From CAZDVQ01 sp964508975 (GTDB lineage: Bacteria > Bacteroidota > Bacteroidia > Chitinophagales > Saprospiraceae), in contig CAZDVQ010000033.1 in NCBI GenBank assembly GCA_964508975.1, positions 1 to 48,872 on the forward strand: DNA of 48,872 bases, read 5' to 3'. Below are positions 41,325-48,759 of this stretch, piece after piece. Both the position numbers and the translations under genes were made by a program. How positions within the stretch are numbered: the first letter of the stretch is position 1; every line of letters begins with the position of its first letter. A model generated the notes under the pieces. It ran no database searches and was not told where the DNA came from. It worked only from the letters and a program-made list of their open reading frames with translations.

Positions 41325-42974
41325 TTAATTTGCTGATTTCCAGGCCGAGAGGAATACCAAACGAGAGATACGCTCCAATAAAGCATAATCAATCTTGTCT
41401 TCGGTATCTTCGGTTGTATAGGTATCGATGTTGTGGCCACCGTAGAACAAGACAGACGGTACAGCGCTTTCTTCAAAAACGGCGGCGTCGCTACGGGCAA
41501 AAAACGCGTTGGGGTCAACCACATCGTTGTAGGTGTAGTCAATGTTTATACCGAGGTATTGTTGAGCAGCAGTTTCGATATCGCTGAACATCGTGTTATC
41601 AGTGGCCTCAGCTTTGAGCAAGTAAACATAGTTGTTTTGCTCGCGGTAACGGTTATCCACCCGACCAATTTGATTTAGGTGATAATGAGCCACCACTTGG
41701 TTCATAGCGCCATAAGGCGTTGATTCAAGGTAAAATTTAGCACCGGCATGATTGGCTTCTGTACCTGTAAATGAGACAAAAACAAGCGTACGCTGTGCTG
41801 CTTGTCCATCGAGTTTAGCCTTGTAGAAGGCTTTTGCAATTTCGAGCATGGCAGCTACACCTGTTGCATTGGCATTAGCCCCTGGATAAAAAGTTGAATC
41901 AGTGGCTTTGCCAAGGTGATCATGATTCGCTGAAATCATAACGATTTCGTTCTTCTTGCTTGTACCAGGAATAACCGCTACAACGTTATAGCCGTTCACT
42001 TCAAACTCTTGCTTTTTGTAATCGATACCAGTATAGGTTTGTTTATGTGTAAAACCTTTGGCCTTGCCCGATTTCATGATTTTAGCTTTGTACTGGTCGA
42101 TTTTTTTAACCTTTGAACCAAAGATTTCCTCTGCAACCCGCATGGATATGCGCATGTTGGGTAAGTACTCATTGGCTGTTTCGTCGTTGTACAAGCGTAC
42201 AGCGTACGACTCCAACATCAAGCGGTTGGTATTGATAAAGTTGAGCGCTTTAGAATCGATAATGAGGACTACACTAGCGCCTTTTTTCTTGGCGGCCTTG
42301 AGTTTCTTGCGCCAGTCGGTCGACCATTCTGAAGGATAACGGCTACCCGTAACAACGTATTCGCCGCCTTCCATTTTGGGTTCGCCATCTAGGATAACCA
42401 CAATTTTACCTTTCACTTTTAGGCCTTTGTAATCGCTGTATTTTTTGTCGTCAACACCATAGCCTGCAAACACCACATCAAAGCTTTTGACCATTTTGCG
42501 GAACTTATTGATTTCCTTAGCCGCATAATAACCTTTCAAATAAGGTTGTTCTTTGCTATTGATGCTTAAGGTGATATTTTGCCAGCGTTCTTGAATCATC
42601 GGAACCTTCTGGATGAAACCTGTATCGCCTAGGCTGAAGGGGAATTTAGCGTGGTAAAACTCGTTGGCCACATAACGTCCAGCGCGGTAACCACCCGTGT
42701 AAGTAGCTCTACGGCCTTGGAAATAAGTACCAGCAAGGGAATCCACGTGTACTTTAAGCCTTGCAGCAACGATTTCGGCAGCATATTGGGCGGCTTTATC
42801 GCCTTGTGGCAGCGCTTTAGGTGCTGTTTTTTCTTCCGGCATGCTATCCACTGGCATGACGAAAAGCGGCATATCGTAATAATGTTTCTGAACAGGCTTT
42901 TTTTGTGCAAAGGCAGCTACGCTGGACGAAACGATACAGATTAAAGTAAGTGCGAGAGAAGGAACTAAACGCAT
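41325..42974 (-). CDS. M28-family peptidase homologue, probably inactive
   Basis: A 549-residue exported protein (signal peptide MRLVPSLALTLICIVSSSVA). Residues 170-245 form a PA-like insert and the M28 peptidase domain covers about 330-545. The metal and catalytic residues are largely lost: the AHYDHLG His is Asn350 (ANHDHLG), the bridging Asp of GADDNASG is Ala368 (GANANATG), the catalytic Glu is Thr405 (GTEAN; the neighbouring ligand Glu406 remains), the NLDMVG Asp is Asn434 (HLNQIG) and the last His is Tyr519. An enzyme role is unlikely, and a binding role is possible. It starts 17 bp after sua5, so they are co-transcribed. Confidence 0.85.
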   Translation of the reverse strand: MRLVPSLALTLICIVSSSVAAFAQKKPVQKHYYDMPLFVMPVDSMPEEKTAPKALPQGDKAAQYAAEIVAARLKVHVDSLAGTYFQGRRATYTGGYRAGRYVANEFYHAKFPFSLGDTGFIQKVPMIQERWQNITLSINSKEQPYLKGYYAAKEINKFRKMVKSFDVVFAGYGVDDKKYSDYKGLKVKGKIVVILDGEPKMEGGEYVVTGSRYPSEWSTDWRKKLKAAKKKGASVVLIIDSKALNFINTNRLMLESYAVRLYNDETANEYLPNMRISMRVAEEIFGSKVKKIDQYKAKIMKSGKAKGFTHKQTYTGIDYKKQEFEVNGYNVVAVIPGTSKKNEIVMISANHDHLGKATDSTFYPGANANATGVAAMLEIAKAFYKAKLDGQAAQRTLVFVSFTGTEANHAGAKFYLESTPYGAMNQVVAHYHLNQIGRVDNRYREQNNYVYLLKAEATDNTMFSDIETAAQQYLGINIDYTYNDVVDPNAFFARSDAAVFEESAVPSVLFYGGHNIDTYTTEDTEDKIDYALLERISRLVFLSAWKSAN

Positions 42975-42990
42975 GTATAGAGATTGAAGG

Positions 42991-43944
42991 TTATGCAATA
43001 AAGGCGGCACGGGTCAGCCGATCGTTGATGGCCTTGCCGAGACCATGATCGGGCACTTTGCTCGCGATGATAAAATCTACCGCTTGCTGATCGAGGGTGC
43101 GTAGATAGCCGAATAAATTACGTGCTGCTTCTGAAAGGTCACCCGAGGGCGACAAATCTAATACGTAATTCATTTCATTTTGTTGAACCAAATGATTGAA
43201 CGTTAATATACCCAATTTATTTCCTTGGAAATTGTTCAACAGGGTATCAATATCGCCGAGGTAAAGTCTTTTGCGCGGGGCGTAATGGCTATGCAACATG
43301 CCGGGTGCTTCTGGCCTAGAACTAGACTGTGCCATGACTTTAACTGGCCCGATCAGAGATTCAATAGCTTCAACACTAAGGCCTCCCTTGCGGTATACCA
43401 CTGGGATGTTGTCTTCCATGCCAACGATAGTAGATTCAAGGCCTACCTGGCATGGGCCACCATCCAAAATGTAAGGCACAGCTTGGCCGAGTTGATCTTG
43501 GACATGTTGTGCCGTAGTAGGACTGATATAGCCAAAAGGGTTCGCACTGGGTGCTGCCAGTGGAAAATCGAAGGCTTGAAGCAATGCCAAGGTTAATGGG
43601 TGATTCGGTATGCGTATGGCCACACGCTCAGAGCCCGATGTAACCAAGTCTGGGACAAGCGCTTTTTTAGGCAAAAGCAAGGTTAGCGGGCCAGGCCAAA
43701 ACTGTTGGGCCAATTGCATGAGTGGCTCCGGTGTAGATAGCACCAGGCTATCCAGCGCATTGATATCGGCAATATGGACGATTAGCGGATCGAAGCTCGG
43801 CCTGTTTTTTACTTCAAAAACACGGGTAACAGCGTTGATATCCAAGGCATTAGCAGCTAAACCATATACCGTTTCGGTAGGAATAGCCACAACTGCCCCT
43901 TGACTCAAATACTGTATTGCCGCTTGGATGTCAGTGCCGATCAC
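42991..43944 (-). CDS. sua5: L-threonylcarbamoyladenylate synthase Sua5
   Basis: A cytosolic enzyme of about 317 residues that makes threonylcarbamoyl-AMP from threonine, bicarbonate and ATP, the first step of t6A37 formation on tRNAs reading ANN codons. The YrdC domain has PTETVYGLAANA and the KNRPSFDPLIVHI substrate loop; the Sua5 C-terminal domain follows (from about 215). Frames allow longer versions from ATG 43977 or 44043, but a TATCTTTG promoter box at 43966-43973 lies inside that upstream part. I therefore choose the GTG at 43944, giving MIGTDIQAAIQYL, the usual family N-terminus. Confidence 0.9.
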   Translation of the reverse strand: MIGTDIQAAIQYLSQGAVVAIPTETVYGLAANALDINAVTRVFEVKNRPSFDPLIVHIADINALDSLVLSTPEPLMQLAQQFWPGPLTLLLPKKALVPDLVTSGSERVAIRIPNHPLTLALLQAFDFPLAAPSANPFGYISPTTAQHVQDQLGQAVPYILDGGPCQVGLESTIVGMEDNIPVVYRKGGLSVEAIESLIGPVKVMAQSSSRPEAPGMLHSHYAPRKRLYLGDIDTLLNNFQGNKLGILTFNHLVQQNEMNYVLDLSPSGDLSEAARNLFGYLRTLDQQAVDFIIASKVPDHGLGKAINDRLTRAAFIA

Positions 43945-43965
43945 CTTATTTTTTTTTGTGGGAGG

Positions 43966-43973
43966 CAAAGATA
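43966..43973 (-). promoter_or_regulatory. Promoter -7 box of the sua5 operon
   Basis: On the minus strand TATCTTTG matches TAnnTTTG, 21 bases before the GTG start at 43944. It sits within codons 2-4 of the longer frame starting at 43977. Confidence 0.55.
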
Positions 43974-44029
43974 GCATAAATTTAACTATGAACTGGGAAC
44001 GATGAACGATGAACTTTTTAAGCAATTTA

Positions 44030-44222
44030 AGGCACCCCGGCACGCGTTGCGCGCCGGCGCTACGTTACGCAGTTCGCGCAGTCGCTACGCTTCTTTGCGG
44101 AGCACTTCGTGGTTCGTGCGGTCGCTTCGCTTCTTTGCGGAGCACTTCGTGGTTCGCGCAGTCGCTACGCTTCTTTGCGGAGCACTTCGTGGTTCGTGCG
44201 GTCGCTACGCTCCCTTGCCGCC
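44030..44222 (+). repeat. GC-rich hairpin element, copy 14 (degenerate, tandem)
   Basis: It faces the sua5 start with a degenerate left end (AAGGCACCCCGG), holds the GCGCTACGTTACGCAG segment of the family, and is then expanded by tandem duplication of a 40-bp unit. Confidence 0.6.
44072..44213. repeat. 40-bp tandem repeat, 3.5 copies
   Basis: Unit GTTCGYGCRGTCGCTWCGCT followed by TCTTTGCGGAGCACTTCGTG; copies at 44072-44111, 44112-44151, 44152-44191 and a partial one to about 44213. Odd and even copies differ by the same GC/AT pair (CGCGCAG against CGTGCGG). The period is not a multiple of three, so it is non-coding. Confidence 0.9.
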
Positions 44223-44398
44223 GATTTATAATGGTTAATGATATATGGTTAATTATTAATGAATTAGCATTTTTTTTATCAATATTTCGGTAGAATTTGT
44301 ACCCGATGAGTGAGGTCGTAGAGACGCAATATTTGTTGCGTGTCGCAGAGTTGGGAAATACATATGTGACTCAAAGTTGTTTATTCATGGTTATCAAG

Positions 44399-44655
44399 TG
44401 CCGCACCGCGGCAAAAGCTGTCAGCGATGGGTGAGGGAGTGCTGAAGGCACGACCGGAACCCATCGAAAAGTGCCCTCCTATAATGGAGCCCTGAAGGGG
44501 CGATACTACAAACCGTTTATTTGTACTACATAACGTCCTTTCAGGACTCAATTTCTAATCGCATCTGTCGATGGGTTCCGGTCGTGCCTGCGGCACTCCC
44601 TCACCCATCGCTAAGATATGGTGCCGTTTCACGGCATTTTTAGGTTGTGCAAAAC
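44399..44655 (-). repeat. 260-bp nested palindromic element, copy 2
   Basis: The reverse complement of the element at 16174-16433, with the same end hairpins (TGCCGC/GCGGCA on the left, GGTGCCGTTTCACGGCAT on the right), the same inner GATGGGTTCCGG arms and the CTGAAAGGGGCGATA / TAACGTCCTTTCAGGACTC core. Homology continues a few bases past the right hairpin (GTGCAAAACT). Confidence 0.93.
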
Positions 44656-44700
44656 TATCTGTCTTTGACATGTACACAACGCTAATGTCACGCGACAGAT

Positions 44701-45666
44701 TTAATCCACAACCTTCAGCACCACATTTCCGATTTTCTGGCCTGATTCTACATATTTGTAGGCGGCTACAATTTCTTCCAGTTTGTATTGTCGGTCGATG
44801 AGCGGTTTAAATGCTCCTGATTCAGCTAGTTCTTTGATAAAAATGACTTCTTGTTGGCTTATTGATGGAATGGGGAACATTACTTTTTTGCCGCCTTTTA
44901 CGGTACCCCATAGGGCCAAAAACACGTTCTCGGCGTTTCGGCCTAACTCCGTTGAGATATAAATACCATTATCCCTGAGCAAGGGTTTGCATACACCAAA
45001 CGAACTCTTCCCAACTGCATCAAAGATGAAGTGAAACTTTTGGTCAATTTTGGTAAAATCATCCTTTTGGTAATCAATCACAACATCAGCGCCTAGCGAC
45101 TTGACTAGCTCCAAGTGTGCCGTACCACACACTGCCGTTACGTTTGCCCCAAAGTGTTTCAGCAATTGAACAGCAGCGGAGCCAATGGCACCAGTCGCGC
45201 CATTTACTAGTACGTTTTGTCCTTTTTCAACCTTGGCAGCCTTGATATCATTTAAAGCATAATGTGCACCTTCGGTAAGTACTGCCGATTCTACAAAGTT
45301 TAAATTCTGGGGCATGTGCGCAATGGCGTCATCTTGGCCAAATGTAAGATATTCCGCATGGCAACCCAAGGTTTTTTCGCTAAATCCAAAAACGGAATCG
45401 CCGATATTGAATTTTGTGACTTTTGCGCCAACAGCTTCTACAGTCCCGGCGAACTCACAACCAAATACTTTGTATTTGGGTCGAAGCAAACCCGTAAAGA
45501 ACCTAGAAATAAAGTACGAAGCACTGCGTAAGCCAGCATCTGTTCGGTTTACCGTTGCTGCATGGATTTTAACGAGCACTTGATCTTCTTTGGGTGTAGG
45601 TTTTTCTAATTCAACCAGTTGTGCTACTTCAGGTGGACCGTAGGTATTACATATTACTGCTTTCAT
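44701..45666 (-). CDS. MDR-family NAD(P)-dependent oxidoreductase
   Basis: A 321-residue enzyme of the medium-chain dehydrogenase/reductase superfamily, quinone-oxidoreductase-like branch. The N-terminal GroES-like domain has KIHAATVNRTDAGLR and VFGCEFAGTVEAVG, and the Rossmann domain has the cofactor loop VNGATGAIGSAAVQLLKHFG. The four structural-zinc Cys residues are absent and the catalytic-zinc Cys is replaced, so it is a zinc-independent enzyme that probably reduces a quinone or an enone with NAD(P)H. The substrate is not deducible. It stands alone between structured repeats. Confidence 0.92.
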   Translation of the reverse strand: MKAVICNTYGPPEVAQLVELEKPTPKEDQVLVKIHAATVNRTDAGLRSASYFISRFFTGLLRPKYKVFGCEFAGTVEAVGAKVTKFNIGDSVFGFSEKTLGCHAEYLTFGQDDAIAHMPQNLNFVESAVLTEGAHYALNDIKAAKVEKGQNVLVNGATGAIGSAAVQLLKHFGANVTAVCGTAHLELVKSLGADVVIDYQKDDFTKIDQKFHFIFDAVGKSSFGVCKPLLRDNGIYISTELGRNAENVFLALWGTVKGGKKVMFPIPSISQQEVIFIKELAESGAFKPLIDRQYKLEEIVAAYKYVESGQKIGNVVLKVVD

Positions 45667-45798
45667 GTATTGTTTTTTTTGGGGTGTAGTCTTAGATATT
45701 AATGAATACTAGGATCATTATTTGGACTTATGGAAAACAGCTTTTTGCTTGTTTTAGTTTCAATTGGGGGTTTTGCACCTGCAGCAGCGTTGCTTATG

Positions 45799-45972
45799 GT
45801 GCCTCACCCCGTCACGAGCTAGCGCTCGTGCCACCCCTCTCCTCGGGCACACGCTGCGCGTGTTGTGGAGAGGGAATTTTATATACCCGTCAGGGTTTCA
45901 TAACCCTCTCCACACGCGAGTTTACGAGCGTTTCAGGGGAGAGGGTCGGCGCAGAGCGCCGGGGTGAGGCAC
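45799..45972. repeat. 174-bp palindromic element (GTGCCTCACCCC ends)
   Basis: The terminal 13-bp arms GTGCCTCACCCCG and CGGGGTGAGGCAC are perfect inverted repeats. Inside, CCCCTCTCC and GTGGAGAGGG are mirrored by CCCTCTCCAC and GGGGAGAGGG. A CACGAGCTAGCGCTCGTG hairpin sits near the left end and GGCGCagaGCGCC near the right. The layout is that of a MITE-like or REP-like element; no transposase is present. Confidence 0.88.
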
Positions 45973-46114
45973 AAAATAACGATGAACTTTGAATGATGAA
46001 CAATGAATTTGGCTAACGGGCAGCAACGGCAATGTGTGTCCTAATCGTAGCCATGCAAAGGAGGGGTGGATGCAAACGCAACGCGTGAAGCGCAGCAGAC
46101 GGTGTGGTAAAATC

Positions 46115-46224
46115 CGCGTGAGCTGCCCGGAGGGCGCCCGCGCATGCGGGCGGTGCGTAGCACTAAGCGATCAGCGCACCCGAAGGGGAGCGACCCCAAG
46201 CGCAGCGCTGGGGGCACGCCCAAA
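46115..46224 (-). repeat. GC-rich hairpin element, copy 15
   Basis: TTTGGGCG on the minus strand (46224 to 46217) faces the 3' end of the DUF481 gene, one of three exceptions to the usual placement. The far end is CGCGTGAGCTGC. The variable hairpin is CGCCCGC-gcat-GCGGGCG (46135-46152). Confidence 0.88.
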
Positions 46225-46286
46225 TAAGATGTAAGATGTAAGTGGTAAAGCACAAAATCTTACAGCTTACATCTCACATCTCACAA

Positions 46287-47039
46287 CTATAAACTTACCC
46301 GCAGCCCATTGGTGAGATTATAAATGCGATTAGGGCCATTACCGGGCGGCAACGCATCGTACATATACCGGAAACGCACCGTGAAGGCCAGCCACTTAAG
46401 GATAGAAAAAGCCAACTCGGTATCATTGGAGAGCCTGAAATCACTGAACTGGTCAAAACTTGGCTGATAGTAGGTTGTTGAGGTAATTTTGATGGTTTTG
46501 AGGGGCAGGATGGTAAAGCTCAAATAAGCATCTAGGCGGTGTTGCTGCAAGTAAACCTGCTCGGTAGAGCGTTCCCACTCGGCCATGTACAAAGTGCCGA
46601 GGTAAACCCGGGCAAAGGTGGTATCCACCAGTTTAAACCTTGGGCCAGTGCCTGCCAGTATACGAGATTCAAGGCCAGCAACCCTATTGTATTGCACCTG
46701 GCCAAATGCCTCCCAACGCATCCAATGGTTGAGTTTGTAATTGTAGCGCAAATGCCCAAAAGCCTGATTATTAAAGTTTTGGCCATCTGCCCGCGAGAAA
46801 ACAGACTCGCCCAACAGCAAGGCTAAATGTCGCTTGTACTTGTACTGGGTGTGGGCGTTGGCGTTAAACGTAATCAATTGCCGACCGTTTTCGGAGATAG
46901 AGAAGGCTAGCCCGAGCGTACCGGCCCAGCCTTCTTTACCCGATTTTATGCGTTCGGCCTCGATGTTGACGACTTGTGCCGAGGCGCTAAACGCCCAGAT
47001 AAACACAAGCCAAAGGGTGCATGCAAAACGTTTATTCAA
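46287..47039 (-). CDS. DUF481 outer-membrane beta-barrel
   Basis: A 250-residue exported protein. The TTG at 47039 is chosen because it yields a normal signal peptide (MNKRFACTLWLVFIWAFSA, cleaved before QVVNIE). An upstream reading frame of 39 codons lies inside the preceding gene. The body (residues 35-250) is a chain of 10-12 amphipathic strands of the DUF481/YdiY type (GWAGTLGLAFSISENGRQL, WERSTEQVYLQQHRLDAYL). The start overlaps the 5'-nucleotidase stop by 8 bp, which implies translational coupling. Its function is not known. Confidence 0.8.
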   Translation of the reverse strand: MNKRFACTLWLVFIWAFSASAQVVNIEAERIKSGKEGWAGTLGLAFSISENGRQLITFNANAHTQYKYKRHLALLLGESVFSRADGQNFNNQAFGHLRYNYKLNHWMRWEAFGQVQYNRVAGLESRILAGTGPRFKLVDTTFARVYLGTLYMAEWERSTEQVYLQQHRLDAYLSFTILPLKTIKITSTTYYQPSFDQFSDFRLSNDTELAFSILKWLAFTVRFRYMYDALPPGNGPNRIYNLTNGLRVSL

Positions 47040-48546
47040 GGGTTCCTTGTGCTTTGAAATACTTGATAACCAGGTCGCGCACATCGTTACGGCAGTTGGG
47101 CAACTCAGGTTTGGTTGATTTAATATTCTTAAGGTAGCCGAGGTTTGCTTCACCACCGCCAGCCACGTATTCGGTTAAGGCTACTTTATAAGTGTTTCCT
47201 TTGTCGATAGGCACGCCCTTTACTTGCCAGCCGCCGTTGGCTTCTTGGGCGTGGAGCAACTGGTGGTAACCACCGTCGTTTTTATTCTTGTAAGTCACCG
47301 TGTTGAGGAAATCAATAAGCTCGGCACCATTCATGTCTACAATCACAAAACCGCCACCAAAGGGGTAAGTGCGCAGCACATCGTACTCGGTAATTTCGCC
47401 AGCAATCTTATCGTCGATGCGCATGCTACCACCGTTCAAAGCGTAAACATCCATGTTGGGGTACTCTGCTTCGAAGGCTTGCAAAGTATAGCGACCATAG
47501 TTGGTTTGGAAATTACGCACGTGCGCCTCAAGCCCGTCGAGTGGGCTTTTAGCAATGGCCACTACCCTACCCGCTTCATAACCATCTTTTTCGAGGCTGC
47601 GGTTTACCTTGGCTTGCCAGCTTTCAACCTCTTTTTTCACCTCGGGGTCTTCGGCAATTTTATCGTCGATGGTAACCAAGGTAGATTTAATACGGGTCAA
47701 CTTGGTATTTGGGTCGAAAGTTACGCGATGTACATAAGCTGTTTTGGCATTGGCATCCGCTTTCAAAATGGCCGTTTGCTCTACGTAGCGACTCAAGTTC
47801 TCGTGCTCGTGGCCGCCCATGAACAAGGGAATGCCGGGAACCGCGGCAGCGAGCTGCATGTCCTCTGCCACGCTAAGGTGTGTCATAGCGATAACCAAGT
47901 CGGATACCTTCTGGGCATTTTGATAGCCATTTTTAAAGGACTCAACCACAGGCAAATACTTTAAATAGGACTTCTGCGTAAAGGGAATCACAACACCAAG
48001 TATAGACACCTTGATATCCTGGCCCATATGTTTGAAGGTATGCGTTTGGAAATCAGGAATGGCTTGGCCAAATTGTGTAAAATTGATTTCCTGGCCATCT
48101 TTAAGTCGACGAACATTGGTACAAGCAAACTTGAACTGACATTGGTCGATGCGTTTTTGCAGCAAATCTGGGTCGCTGAGGTCAAACTCGTGGTTGCCAA
48201 AGGTTACATAATCAATCCCAACGGCGTTCATGGTGCTGATCATCTGGAGGCCAGCAATCTTCTCGCCAGTTTCCATTTTGAGGGTACCCATAAACGAGGG
48301 GCTCAGAAAATCGCCAGAAAGTACGGCAATGGTATTGGGGTTTTCGGCTTCGAGTTGGCGCAACAGCGTGGCTACCCGAGCCATACCGCCTACTTTACCA
48401 CCTTCGAGCGGGGCGATTTCGTACACATCGTTCAGCTGTAAAATAGTGAATTCAAAGGGCTTGGCAGCCGAGTTTTGGGTAGATTGCTTGGTACCTGCAC
48501 ATGCGCTAAACAGCAGTACAACAAGCAGTAGTAGAGTCTTTTGCAT
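47032..48546 (-). CDS. 5'-nucleotidase/metallophosphatase lipoprotein
   Basis: A 504-residue exported lipoprotein (lipobox FSAC, Cys16) that should remove phosphate from nucleotides in the periplasm or at the surface. The metallophosphatase domain has LNDVYEI (31-45 region), SGDF, GNHEFD, THLSVAED and GGHEHEN, and the C-terminal nucleotide-binding domain has ALNGGSMRIDD and TYPFGGG. In UshA the first motif is NDxH, and here the His is Tyr. This variant occurs in other members, so activity is still expected. The DUF481 gene follows with an 8-bp overlap. Confidence 0.93.
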   Translation of the reverse strand: MQKTLLLLVVLLFSACAGTKQSTQNSAAKPFEFTILQLNDVYEIAPLEGGKVGGMARVATLLRQLEAENPNTIAVLSGDFLSPSFMGTLKMETGEKIAGLQMISTMNAVGIDYVTFGNHEFDLSDPDLLQKRIDQCQFKFACTNVRRLKDGQEINFTQFGQAIPDFQTHTFKHMGQDIKVSILGVVIPFTQKSYLKYLPVVESFKNGYQNAQKVSDLVIAMTHLSVAEDMQLAAAVPGIPLFMGGHEHENLSRYVEQTAILKADANAKTAYVHRVTFDPNTKLTRIKSTLVTIDDKIAEDPEVKKEVESWQAKVNRSLEKDGYEAGRVVAIAKSPLDGLEAHVRNFQTNYGRYTLQAFEAEYPNMDVYALNGGSMRIDDKIAGEITEYDVLRTYPFGGGFVIVDMNGAELIDFLNTVTYKNKNDGGYHQLLHAQEANGGWQVKGVPIDKGNTYKVALTEYVAGGGEANLGYLKNIKSTKPELPNCRNDVRDLVIKYFKAQGTLE

Positions 48547-48580
48547 CTTATTTTAGGTTCTTGGTTAAAGAATTTCAAAG

Positions 48581-48588
48581 CAAAAGTA
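48581..48588 (-). promoter_or_regulatory. Promoter -7 box of the 5'-nucleotidase operon
   Basis: On the minus strand TACTTTTG matches TAnnTTTG, 34 bases before the start at 48546. GC-rich element copy 16 begins 15 bp further upstream. Confidence 0.65.
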
Positions 48589-48602
48589 CTTAAAAATTTG
48601 TT

Positions 48603-48759
48603 TTTGGGCGTTGCGCCGCGTGCGCGTCGCCGCTGTCCTTCGGGCTCGCTGTTCGCTCGGCCCTTCGCCGCCCCGCTGACAGGTGAGAGACAGTTTCCAG
48701 AAACGTTAGTGGGGCGGCTCGGTCTGCGGCTTCGCCGCACCCTCCGGCCAGCTAACGCG
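48603..48759 (+). repeat. GC-rich hairpin element, copy 16
   Basis: TTTGGGCG (48603-48610) faces the 5'-nucleotidase start 56 bp away, and the right end is CCAGCTAACGCG (48748-48759). The variable hairpin after GGTCT is GCGGC-ttc-GCCGC (48726-48738). An inserted stem with GTTTCcaGAAAC lies between GCCCCGC and GGGGC. Confidence 0.92.

Larger units (their letters stand above)
43978..44700. other. Gene-free region with three repeat structures
   Basis: This 720-bp gap holds degenerate GC-rich element copy 14 with its 40-bp tandem array (to 44222), 170 AT-rich bases with GATGAACGAT-type repeats at its start, and the second nested palindrome (44399-44655). No gene is seen in any frame. Confidence 0.8.
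45667..46286. other. Gene-free region with palindrome and element copy 15
   Basis: It holds the GTGCCTCACCCC palindrome (45799-45972), ATGAACTTTGAATG simple repeats, GC-rich element copy 15 and a pair of complementary TAAGATGTAAG and CTTACATCTCAC simple tracts (46227-46283). No gene is recognised. Confidence 0.8.

Noticed and set aside
44002..44293. Two frames of Arg/Ser/Phe repeats
   Set aside because: They translate the 40-bp tandem array, whose period is not a multiple of three, and the same peptide appears in different frames.
47224..47964. A 246-codon plus-strand frame
   Set aside because: It is antisense to the 5'-nucleotidase gene, whose metal and nucleotide motifs are intact.
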